Of a DNA stretch of 5,973 nucleotides, positions 1-5,973 are shown piece after piece (the stretch's first letter is position 1; each line of letters begins with the position of its first letter). The notes beneath the pieces were generated by a model, which was not told the DNA's origin, searched no databases, and saw only the letters and a list, made by a program, of their open reading frames with translations. Position numbers and translations under genes: made by a program. Source of the stretch: Betaproteobacteria bacterium (GTDB lineage Bacteria; Pseudomonadota; Gammaproteobacteria; Burkholderiales; Burkholderiaceae_C); the NCBI GenBank assembly GCA_005884255.1, contig VBDL01000068.1:1-5973 (forward strand), given 5' to 3'.

Positions 1-2
1 GC

Positions 3-653
3 GTGGTGCGCGAGATGGTCGAGGAGAGCCGCTCGGTGCAGGCGCTCGTGGCCGGCACGCAGCAGCGGCTGAACGACGAGCACTCGCGCGCCACCGAGTT
101 GTCGCGCCGCGTCGAGGAGCTCGAGGGCGAGCTGCGGCGGCTGTCCGACGAAGTGTCGACCGACCCGCTGACGCAGATTGCCAACCGCCGCGGCATGATG
201 CAGGCCTTCGAGGCCGAGCGTGCGCGCATCGAGCGGGCCGAGAGCGAAGGCAGCGGCGCGCATCTCGCGGTGGGGCTGCTCGACATCGACAACTTCAAGA
301 AGCTCAACGACACCTTGGGTCATGCCGCCGGCGACGTGGCCTTGAAGGCGCTGGCCGCGCATGTGCGCGACTCTCTGCGCCCGGTGGACGCGGTGTCGCG
401 CTTCGGCGGCGAGGAATTCGTCGTGCTGCTGCCCGGTACGCCGGTCGACGAGGGTCAGCAGGTGCTGACGCGGCTGCAGCGCCAATTGAGCGCCAGCCTC
501 TTCATGCACGAAGGCCGCGAGGTGTTTGTCACCTTCTCGGCCGGCGTCACCGCCTACCGGCTGGGCGAGACGCTCGAAGAGGCGCTGGACCGCGCCGACG
601 AAGCGCTCTACGAGGCCAAGCGCACGGGTAAGAACCGCACCTGCATCGGTTGA
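3..653 (+). CDS. Diguanylate cyclase, GGDEF domain, C-terminal part (5' end outside window)
   Basis: GGDEF proteins make the second messenger cyclic di-GMP from two GTP. The visible 216 residues start with a charged, probably coiled-coil helix (about 10-50), then a full GGDEF domain (about 52-213). It opens with DPLTQIANRRG (54-64). The metal-binding stretch is LLDIDNF (92-98), the active-site loop is GGEEF (135-139), and ALYEAKRTGKN (201-211) closes the domain. An RxxD motif (R126, D129) lies five residues before GGEEF, which is the inhibitory I-site spacing, so an active enzyme under product inhibition is expected. The reading frame is open to the left edge; the GTG at 3 is not a credible start, because an isolated helix plus GGDEF is usually preceded by a sensor domain, so the gene is called partial. 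It converges on the RidA-family gene and shows no functional tie to the transporter. Confidence 0.93.
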   Translation: MVREMVEESRSVQALVAGTQQRLNDEHSRATELSRRVEELEGELRRLSDEVSTDPLTQIANRRGMMQAFEAERARIERAESEGSGAHLAVGLLDIDNFKKLNDTLGHAAGDVALKALAAHVRDSLRPVDAVSRFGGEEFVVLLPGTPVDEGQQVLTRLQRQLSASLFMHEGREVFVTFSAGVTAYRLGETLEEALDRADEALYEAKRTGKNRTCIG

Positions 654-660
654 TCGATCA
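651..660. repeat. 10-bp perfect palindrome joining two convergent stop codons
   Basis: TGATCGATCA is its own reverse complement. Its first three bases are the TGA stop of the cyclase gene and its last three, read on the minus strand, are the TGA stop of the RidA-family gene. Only 4 bp separate the genes. I see no stem with a T-tract here, so no conventional bidirectional terminator is apparent and transcripts probably run into the opposing gene. Confidence 0.6.
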
Positions 661-1047
661 GGCCTTCGGCTTGTACGCCACCACGTCGATCTCCACCTTC
701 GCATCGACCATCAGCCTGGCCTCGGTCGTCGAGCGCGCCGGCTTGTGCTCGCCGAAGTAGCTCATGTAGATGCGGTTGAAGGCACCGAAATCGCGCGCGT
801 CTTCGAGCCACACCGTGGTCTTGCACACGTCGGCCAGCGTGCAGCCGGCCAGCGCCAGTACCTTCTGCAGGTTCTCCATCACCTGGCGCGTCTGCGCCTC
901 GATGCCGCCGGCGACGATCTCGCCGTCGGCATTGGCCGGCACTTGGCCGGAGACATAGACGAAGTCGCCGGCACGCACCGCGGGCGAGAAGGGCCGCGCC
1001 TGGCGGTCGGAAGCGACGGGCGGGGCGCCGAGAAATTCGAGGGGCAT
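658..1047 (-). CDS. RidA/YjgF/YER057c/UK114 family protein
   Basis: 129 residues, the usual family length. Known RidA proteins are small cytosolic trimers that hydrolyse reactive enamine/imine intermediates released by PLP-dependent enzymes. Visible family features are FVYVSGQVP (29-37), the central helix GIEAQTRQVMENLQKVLALAG (48-68), FNRIYMSYF (90-98), PARSTTEARL (103-112, with the key arginine at R105) and the end strand KVEIDVVA (117-124). The usual N-terminal PYSxA motif reads PFSPA (19-23), with Phe in place of the Tyr of archetypal RidA, so it may be a paralogue with altered substrate range. The ATG at 1045-1047 is preceded on the minus strand by GGAG at good spacing. It is divergent from the importer across 151 bp, which suggests shared control and a role in handling products of the imported compound (inference). 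Family assignment is firm; the exact subgroup is not. Confidence 0.92.
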   Translation of the reverse strand: MPLEFLGAPPVASDRQARPFSPAVRAGDFVYVSGQVPANADGEIVAGGIEAQTRQVMENLQKVLALAGCTLADVCKTTVWLEDARDFGAFNRIYMSYFGEHKPARSTTEARLMVDAKVEIDVVAYKPKA

Positions 1048-1075
1048 GGCATCTCCAGAGCAGTTCGAGAATGAA

Positions 1076-1081
1076 AGTGTA
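1076..1081 (-). promoter_or_regulatory. Possible -10 element for the RidA-family gene
   Basis: On the minus strand this reads TACACT, matching four of six bases of TATAAT, 28 nt before the start codon. No good -35 hexamer is found at 16-18 bp. It lies in an AT-rich patch of an otherwise GC-rich region and adjoins one copy of the AATGAAA motif. Weak prediction. Confidence 0.25.
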
Positions 1082-1092
1082 TTTCAGAAGTT

Positions 1093-1105
1093 GAGCGAAA
1101 CGCTC
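1093..1105. promoter_or_regulatory. Short inverted repeat in the divergent control region
   Basis: Arms GAGCG and CGCTC flank AAA: five perfect base pairs around a 3-nt centre. It sits between the two divergent start codons and upstream of the possible ridA -10 site. It could be a small operator half-site pair or a chance palindrome. Confidence 0.25.
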
Positions 1106-1115
1106 GGAACCCCTC

Positions 1116-1144
1116 TTGCATCTTCCTGGGAGAGAGTGCAGTAT
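1116..1144 (+). promoter_or_regulatory. Weak candidate sigma70 promoter for the importer operon
   Basis: TTGCAT (1116-1121) resembles TTGACA. It is followed after 17 bp by CAGTAT (1139-1144), which matches only three of six bases of TATAAT. If used, transcription would start near 1151, just ahead of the 1156-1174 inverted repeat. No better promoter is visible upstream of the substrate-binding protein gene, so an activator-dependent or different promoter is equally possible. Confidence 0.2.
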
Positions 1145-1155
1145 CGCGCCCACTG

Positions 1156-1174
1156 AATGAAAATTTCTTTCATT
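1156..1174. promoter_or_regulatory. Inverted repeat, candidate operator before the importer operon
   Basis: AATGAAA (1156-1162) and TTTCATT (1168-1174) form seven perfect pairs around a 5-nt centre. The repeat lies 13-31 bp upstream of the Shine-Dalgarno sequence. It could be a protein-binding operator or a weak RNA hairpin in the leader. It covers the alternative upstream ATG at 1157, which supports reading this stretch as control DNA and not as coding sequence. Confidence 0.4.
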
Positions 1175-1186
1175 GAGTGCCGATTT

Positions 1187-1192
1187 CGGAGG
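1187..1192 (+). promoter_or_regulatory. Shine-Dalgarno sequence fixing the binding-protein start
   Basis: CGGAGG ends 6 nt before the ATG at 1199. No comparable site precedes the in-frame ATG at 1157. This selects 1199 and yields a protein that begins directly with a normal signal peptide. Confidence 0.75.
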
Positions 1193-1198
1193 TCTCAG

Positions 1199-2752
1199 AT
1201 GCAGCCGTTCGCTTCCTCCCGCCGCCGCGCCATCGCCGGCTCTCTCGCACTCTATGGCCTCCTCGGCCTGGCGCCGGTGGCGCAGGCGCAAGCGCCGAAG
1301 ACCCACGCCACCCTGGCGATGGTCGGCGAGCCGCAGACGCTGGACCCGATGGCCACCACGGCCGATCTGGTCGGCACGATCATGCAGCACGTCTACGAGC
1401 CGCTGTTCACCTTCGACGGCAAGTGGCGCGTGGTGCCGATGCTGGCCGAAGGCATGCCGAAGGTGTCGCCGGACGGGTTGCGCTATTCGATCGCGTTGCG
1501 CAAGGGCGTGCCGCTGCACAACGGCCGCGAACTGAACGCCGACGATGTGGTCGCGAGCCTCAAGCGCTGGATGGACACCGCGCCGCGCGGCAAGGCGGTG
1601 GGCAAGGAGCTCGAGTCGATCGGCACAAAGGGGGCCTACGACATCGAGATCGTGCTGAAGAACCCGTACGCGCCGCTGCTGTCGCAGCTCGCGCTGCCGT
1701 CGGGCATGGCCGCCATCATGGCCAAGGAATCGATCGCCACGCCGCTGAAGGACTACGTCGGCACCGGCCCCTACAAGTTCAAGGAGCGCCGCCCCGACCA
1801 GTACGTGCTGCTCGAGCGCTTCGACAAGTACGCTTCGCGCAAGGAGCCCGCGAGCGGCTATGCCGGCAAGCGCGAGGCGCTGGTCGACGAGCTGCGCTTC
1901 GTGCCGGTGCCCAACGCGAACACGCGCGTCGAAGGCGCGCTCGCCGGCCAGTACCAATTCGCCGACCTGCTGCCGATCGAGGCGCTGCCGCGGCTGGAGC
2001 AGGCCGCGGGCAAGACGGTGCCGATCCGCACGCCGTCGTTCGGCTTCCCCTACCTGGTGTTCAACACCAAGGAAGGCGTGGCCGCCAACCTCGCGGTGCG
2101 CCAGGCGGTGCAGATGGCGATCGGCGAAGGCGAGATGCTGGCCGCCGGCTTCGGCGACACACGCTTCTTCAATGCCGAGCCCAACCACTTCCCGCAGGGC
2201 TCGCCGTTCTACTCGGCCGCCGGCGCCGACCGCTACAACCAGCGTGATGCGGCCAAGGCCAAGGCTGCGGCCGAGAAGGCAGGCTACAAGGGCGAGCCGA
2301 TCCGCGTGCTCACCAGCCGCCAGTACGACTTCCACTACAACATGGCGCTCTTGATGGCCGAGCAACTGAAGCGCGCCGGCTTCAAGGTCGAGCTCAACGT
2401 CGTCGACTGGGCCACGCTCGTGCAGCGGCGCAACGACTCGAAGCTGTGGGACATCTACATCACGCACTCGGGCCAGTTCCCCGAGCCGATGCTGTCGCCG
2501 CCGCAGCTGGGTGAGGGCGCCCCGGGCTGGTGGAGCACGCCGGCCAAGCAGGCCGCGCTCGCCGCCTTCAACCGCGAGGCCGACCCGGCCAAGCGCGGCG
2601 CGCTGTGGGGCAAGGTGCAGCAGGTGGTGTACGACGAGGTGCCCTACATCGTGGTCGGCAAGTTCAACAGCCTGTCGGCACGCAGCCCGTCGCTGGAAGG
2701 CTATGTGCCGACCACATGGCCCTTCTTCTGGAACGTGCGCGTGAAGGGCTGA
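1199..2752 (+). CDS. ABC importer periplasmic substrate-binding protein, family 5 (Dpp/Opp/Nik-like)
   Basis: 517 residues, normal for SBP_bac_5 proteins, which capture peptides, nickel chelates, opines or related solutes for import. The signal peptide has a basic start with SRRR (7-10), a hydrophobic stretch (11-26) and a likely cut after AQA (28-30). There is no lipobox cysteine, so the product should be free in the periplasm; the arginine cluster is compatible with Tat export. Family marks are EPQTLDP (44-50), VYEPLF (65-70), the signature region about 93-123 (YSIALRKGV, then LNADDVVASLKRW), GTGPYKF, PYLVFNTK and VRQAVQMAI. The mature chain has no cysteine. Around 417-431 it reads WDIYITHSGQFPEP, where DppA/OppA carry an Asp-rich peptide-binding motif, so the substrate may not be an ordinary peptide. 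It is the first gene of the operon, 4 bp from the permease. The in-frame ATG at 1157 was rejected (no ribosome site, extra 14 residues before the signal). Confidence 0.93.
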   Translation: MQPFASSRRRAIAGSLALYGLLGLAPVAQAQAPKTHATLAMVGEPQTLDPMATTADLVGTIMQHVYEPLFTFDGKWRVVPMLAEGMPKVSPDGLRYSIALRKGVPLHNGRELNADDVVASLKRWMDTAPRGKAVGKELESIGTKGAYDIEIVLKNPYAPLLSQLALPSGMAAIMAKESIATPLKDYVGTGPYKFKERRPDQYVLLERFDKYASRKEPASGYAGKREALVDELRFVPVPNANTRVEGALAGQYQFADLLPIEALPRLEQAAGKTVPIRTPSFGFPYLVFNTKEGVAANLAVRQAVQMAIGEGEMLAAGFGDTRFFNAEPNHFPQGSPFYSAAGADRYNQRDAAKAKAAAEKAGYKGEPIRVLTSRQYDFHYNMALLMAEQLKRAGFKVELNVVDWATLVQRRNDSKLWDIYITHSGQFPEPMLSPPQLGEGAPGWWSTPAKQAALAAFNREADPAKRGALWGKVQQVVYDEVPYIVVGKFNSLSARSPSLEGYVPTTWPFFWNVRVKG

Positions 2753-2756
2753 GGCC

Positions 2757-3698
2757 GTGCATCGCTACCTGGCCTCGCGCCTGGCCGGCATGCTCGCCGT
2801 GATGAGCATCGTCGCGGTGCTCGTGTTCATCCTCACGCGCGCCGCGCCGGGCGATCCGGTGGCGGTGCTGCTCGGCGACCAGGCCACGGCCGAAGACATC
2901 GCCACGGTGCGCGTGCAGTACGGGCTCGACAAGCCGCTGCCCGTGCAGTTCGGCTACTGGCTGCGCGAGGTGCTGCAGGGCAACCTGGGGCAATCGATCT
3001 TCCTGCAGCGGCCGGTGACGCAGGCACTGGCCGAGCGCGCGGAGCCGACCACCTTGCTGGCGCTGATGGCGGTGGCGATTGCGACCTTGCTCGGTGTGCC
3101 GTGCGGCATCGTGTCGGCCGTGTTCCGCGGCCGCTGGATCGACCAGTTCTTCACCGGCATCGCGATGCTCGGCGCGAGCATTCCGAGCTTCTGGCTCGGC
3201 ATCGTGCTGATGCAGATGTTTGCGGTGTCACTCGGCTGGTTCCCGGTGTCGGGCTATGGCGAGCCAGGGGCGCCGCTGCTCGAGCGGCTGCATGCGCTGG
3301 TGCTGCCGTCGACCGTGCTGGGCCTGCTGAACTCCGCGCTGATCATCCGCTTCACGCGCGCCTCGATGCTCGACGTGCTCGGCGAAGACTACGTGCGCAC
3401 CGCACGCTCCAAAGGCCTGCCCGAGGGCACGGTGGTGCTCAAGCACGCGCTGCGCAATGCGCTGGTGCCCATCGTCACCGTGATCGGCTTGACGGCAGCG
3501 CTGATGATCGGCGGCGCGGTGGTCACCGAGACCGTGTTCGGGCTGCCGGGCGTCGGCAACCTCGTGGTGAGCGCGGTGCTGCGGCGCGACTACCCGGTGA
3601 TCCAGGGCGCGCTGCTGGTGATCGCCGCGATCTACGTGTTGATCAACTTCGCGATCGATCTGCTGTACATGGCGGTCGATCCTCGGGTGAAGCTATGA
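2757..3698 (+). CDS. ABC importer inner-membrane permease, DppB/OppB type
   Basis: 313 residues, typical for DppB-like permeases (BPD_transp_1), one half of the membrane channel. About six hydrophobic segments are visible: 9-27, 98-122, 135-158, 181-198, 238-258 and 284-305. The first is followed by RAAPGDPV (28-35) and the periplasmic segment with YGLDKPLPVQFGYWL (55-69), both hallmarks of this subfamily. The cytoplasmic EAA loop that docks on the ATPase is at about 209-238 (EDYVRTARSKGLPE, then KHALRNALVP). The chain ends with the family's LLYMAVDPRVKL. The start is GTG at 2757, 4 bp after the binding-protein stop, with AAGGG at 2744-2748 as ribosome site; the extra in-frame residues upstream are unneeded. 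Translation is probably coupled to the upstream gene. It partners the next gene as a heterodimer. Substrate cannot be told from the permease. Confidence 0.95.
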   Translation: MHRYLASRLAGMLAVMSIVAVLVFILTRAAPGDPVAVLLGDQATAEDIATVRVQYGLDKPLPVQFGYWLREVLQGNLGQSIFLQRPVTQALAERAEPTTLLALMAVAIATLLGVPCGIVSAVFRGRWIDQFFTGIAMLGASIPSFWLGIVLMQMFAVSLGWFPVSGYGEPGAPLLERLHALVLPSTVLGLLNSALIIRFTRASMLDVLGEDYVRTARSKGLPEGTVVLKHALRNALVPIVTVIGLTAALMIGGAVVTETVFGLPGVGNLVVSAVLRRDYPVIQGALLVIAAIYVLINFAIDLLYMAVDPRVKL

Positions 3699-4528
3699 CG
3701 CTGATGTTGCGCAGGCTGATGCGGCGGCGCATCGTCATGCTCGCGAGCCTCGTGCTGCTCGTTGTCGCGGTGCTGGCGCTCGGCGCGTCGTGGGTCACCT
3801 CGTTCGACCCCAACGACACCGCGGTGCTCGAGCGGCTGAAGGGCCCGAGCGCCAAGCATCTGCTCGGCACCGACGAACTCGGCCGCGACCTCTATGCGCG
3901 CATCGTGCATGGCGCGCGCTACTCGCTGGCCATTGCCGCGCTGACGGCGCTCGGCGCGATCATCTTCGGCACCGTACTCGGCCTCGTCGCCGGCTTCTTC
4001 CGCAAACTCGACACGCCGCTGATGCGCGTCGTCGACGCGATGATGGCCTTCCCGGACATCCTGCTGGCGATCGCGCTGGTGGCCATCCTCGGCGCGTCGC
4101 TCGTCAACGTGGTGATCGCGCTGGTGCTCGTCTACACGCCACGCGTCGCACGCGCGGTGCGCGCGTCGACGCTGGTGGTGCGCGAGCTGCTGTTCGTCGA
4201 GGCGGTGAGGGCGCTCGGGGTGCGCACGTCGCGCATTCTCTGGCGGCACATCCTTCCCAACCTGATGTCGCCGATCCTCGTGCAGGTGTCGTTCATCTTC
4301 GCCTACGCGATCCTTGCCGAGGCGGGCCTGTCGTTCCTCGGCGTCGGCGTGCCGCCGGAGATTCCCACCTGGGGCACGATGGTTGCGGCCAGCCAGCAGT
4401 ATGCGCACCAGGCCTTCTGGGTCGTGCTGTTCCCGGGCCTCGCCATCATCGTCACCGCGCTGTCGCTGCAACTGCTGGGCGACGGCGTGCGCGACCTGCT
4501 GGACCCGAAGCTGAAGAAGTCGATGTGA
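3695..4528 (+). CDS. ABC importer inner-membrane permease, DppC/OppC type
   Basis: 277 residues, usual for DppC-like permeases, the second half of the channel. It starts with a short basic cytoplasmic tail and a membrane segment (about 13-33). Then comes the hallmark HLLGTDELGRD (55-65) followed by RIVHGARYSL. More hydrophobic segments lie at about 77-101, 120-146, 192-217 and 240-261. The EAA loop is at about 164-194 (ELLFVEAVRALGVR, then HILPNLMSPI). The subfamily ending GDGVRDLLDPKL (262-273) is present. The ATG at 3695 overlaps the previous stop by 4 bp (ATGA), which marks translational coupling. The same frame stays open far upstream inside the preceding permease gene, but that stretch translates to arginine-rich nonsense, so the overlap start is the right one. 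It is followed by the hairpin-filled gap before the ATPase gene. Confidence 0.95.
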   Translation: MTLMLRRLMRRRIVMLASLVLLVVAVLALGASWVTSFDPNDTAVLERLKGPSAKHLLGTDELGRDLYARIVHGARYSLAIAALTALGAIIFGTVLGLVAGFFRKLDTPLMRVVDAMMAFPDILLAIALVAILGASLVNVVIALVLVYTPRVARAVRASTLVVRELLFVEAVRALGVRTSRILWRHILPNLMSPILVQVSFIFAYAILAEAGLSFLGVGVPPEIPTWGTMVAASQQYAHQAFWVVLFPGLAIIVTALSLQLLGDGVRDLLDPKLKKSM

Positions 4529-4557
4529 GGAATGGACCACCCCCTACGCGCTTCGCG

Positions 4558-4575
4558 CGCCCCCTCAAGGGGGCG
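4558..4575. repeat. Strong 7-bp GC hairpin
   Basis: CGCCCCC (4558-4564) pairs perfectly with GGGGGCG (4569-4575) around the 4-nt loop TCAA. All pairs are G-C. It begins 30 nt after the permease stop codon. It lacks a following run of T, so intrinsic termination is unlikely, but it could block 3' exonucleases. Confidence 0.6.
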
Positions 4576-4611
4576 ACACCAGCAGACCGGCAAAGCCGGA
4601 TCTGCGGTGTC
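4575..4611. repeat. 16-bp stem-loop with two single-base bulges
   Basis: Three consecutive perfect pairings build one long stem: GACACC (4575-4580) with GGTGTC (4606-4611), GCAGA (4582-4586) with TCTGC (4601-4605), and CCGGC (4587-4591) with GCCGG (4595-4599), loop AAA. A single A is bulged on each side (4581 and 4600). This is far beyond chance for 37 nt and is the strongest structure in the window. Confidence 0.7.
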
Positions 4612-4640
4612 CGCTTGGTGGCACGGGTTCATGCGTCGAG

Positions 4641-4657
4641 GGTGCCGCTTCGGCGCC
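4641..4657. promoter_or_regulatory. Hairpin just upstream of the ATPase ribosome-binding site
   Basis: GGTGCCG (4641-4647) pairs with CGGCGCC (4651-4657) with one G-T wobble and a CTT loop. It ends 2 nt before GGAG (4660-4663), the Shine-Dalgarno of the ATPase gene. GTGCC (4642-4646) could instead pair with GGCAC (4620-4624), so two exclusive folds are possible. It may tune translation of the ATPase genes; this is inference from sequence alone. Confidence 0.4.
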
Positions 4658-4670
4658 ATGGAGAACTGAA

Positions 4671-5677
<1,007 letters not shown>

Positions 5678-5681
<4 letters not shown>

Positions 5682-5973
5682 ATGCCAACGATCTGCCCTT
5701 GATCGAGGTGCGGAATCTCAAGCGCTACTTCGGCAGTGAACAGCGCCCGGTGCGTGCGGTCGACGACGTGTCCTTCGCGATCCGCGCCGGCGAGACGCTG
5801 GGCCTGGTCGGCGAATCGGGCTCGGGCAAGAGCACCATCGGCCGCACCGTGCTGCGGCTGATCGAGCGCAGCGCCGGCGAGGTGCTCTACAAGGGCGAGG
5901 ACCTGGGGGCCTTGTCGGCCGAACGCATGCGCCGCCTGCGCAGCAAGCTGCAGATCATCTTCCAGGACCCGTA
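5678..5973 (+). CDS. ABC importer ATPase, DppF/OppF type, N-terminal part (3' end outside window)
   Basis: The first 98 residues of the second ATPase are visible before the right edge. It starts MNANDLPLIEVRNLKRYF, with the aromatic A-loop residue near 17-18. It continues with VSFAIRAGETLGLVGESGSGKST, where Walker A is at 45-53, and reaches the Q-loop IIFQDP (93-98) at the edge. GKSTIGRTVLRLIE after Walker A is typical of the DppF/OppF partner and differs from the GKSVTSLTLMRLLP of the first ATPase, so the two should form a heterodimer. The ATG at 5678 overlaps the preceding stop (ATGA) and has CGGAG (5665-5669) at 8 nt. The other ATG at 5682 is in a different frame. The Q-loop and Walker A are intact; the signature and Walker B lie beyond the window. 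Confidence 0.93.

Larger units (their letters stand above)
1069..1162. repeat. Direct repeat GAATGAAA, two copies 86 bp apart
   Basis: The octamer GAATGAAA occurs at 1069-1076 and again at 1155-1162. In both places ATTTC follows shortly after (1081-1085 and 1163-1167). The first copy is near the likely transcription start of the RidA-family gene; the second is near the likely start of the importer transcript. AT-rich octamers recurring in a short GC-rich intergenic region suggest binding sites for one regulator, though chance is not excluded. Confidence 0.4.
4537..4621. repeat. GC-rich palindromic intergenic element with nested hairpins
   Basis: This fills most of the 142-bp gap between permease and ATPase genes. 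CCACC (4537-4541) can pair with GGTGG (4617-4621), closing over the internal hairpins: CGCGC/GCGCG around TTC (4547-4559), a 7-bp stem (4558-4575) and a 16-bp stem (4575-4611). Neighbouring stems share bases at 4558-4559 and 4575, so not all can form fully together. The layout resembles the small non-coding palindromic repeats (REP/MITE-like) scattered in Burkholderiales genomes; that likeness is from memory. Likely roles are mRNA stabilisation, partial attenuation, or a passive insertion. No T-tract follows, so it is not a standard terminator. Confidence 0.6.

Noticed and set aside
661..673. Small GCC-TTC-GGC stem after the cyclase stop codon as a terminator
   Set aside because: Only three to four base pairs, no T-tract, and it lies inside the RidA-family coding sequence.
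1157..1198. Upstream ATG extending the binding protein by 14 residues
   Set aside because: No ribosome site precedes it, it lies in an inverted repeat, and the ATG at 1199 has an ideal CGGAGG at 6 nt followed by a normal signal peptide.
608..2467. 619-codon open frame on the minus strand opposite the binding-protein gene
   Set aside because: Its product is His-, Arg- and Leu-rich with no recognisable domain. It is the antisense shadow of two well-supported genes in GC-rich DNA.
3101..3694. Long upstream extension of the second permease frame inside the first permease gene
   Set aside because: Translates to Arg/Ala-rich nonsense; the first permease is clearly the coding frame there, and the ATGA overlap start at 3695 fits the family length.
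4558..4611. Intrinsic terminator after the second permease
   Set aside because: The stems are strong but no T-tract follows either one, and the genes on both sides belong to the same transporter.
4619..4634. Possible sigma54 promoter (TGGCAC followed by TGC) before the ATPase gene
   Set aside because: The distance between GG and GC is 11 bp where sigma54 promoters need 10, and the -12 part is a poor match.

Overview
The window reads as an ordinary chromosomal stretch of a GC-rich betaproteobacterium. The best guess is Burkholderiales, in the Rubrivivax/Methylibium/Leptothrix/Comamonadaceae neighbourhood. This rests on strong GC bias at third codon positions, the style of the proteins, and a GC-rich multi-hairpin intergenic element that resembles, from memory only, elements common in those genomes. 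No RNA gene, CRISPR array, insertion sequence or phage gene is visible.

Layout from left to right: (1) the 3' end of a plus-strand diguanylate cyclase gene (3-653), with an intact GGEEF active site and RxxD inhibitory site. (2) A convergent minus-strand RidA/YjgF/UK114-family gene (658-1047). The two stop codons lie inside one perfect 10-bp palindrome, with only 4 bp between the genes. (3) A divergent control region (1048-1198) carrying three copies of the heptamer AATGAAA, two of them forming an inverted repeat, plus a second small inverted repeat. (4) A plus-strand ABC importer operon of the peptide/nickel/opine (Dpp/Opp-like) class: an exported family 5 substrate-binding protein (1199-2752), two inner-membrane permeases (2757-3698 and 3695-4528), and two ATPases (4671-5681, and 5678 to beyond the window edge).

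The operon is tightly packed, with a 4-bp gap and two 4-bp ATGA overlaps. The exception is a 142-bp gap between the second permease and the first ATPase, which holds a compact set of strong hairpins. The genes would work together as follows: the binding protein captures a solute in the periplasm and delivers it to the permease heterodimer, and the two different ATPases drive import. The substrate cannot be named. The binding protein has no cysteine and seems to lack the aspartate motif that DppA/OppA use to hold a peptide N-terminus, so a non-classical substrate is plausible. The divergent RidA-family protein hints at a link to amino-acid or amine breakdown, but that is inference.

I found no clear evidence of a wholly new biological system. 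The most interesting items are the hairpin element inside the operon, the repeated AATGAAA motif in the divergent control region, and the unusual ligand-site region of the binding protein.
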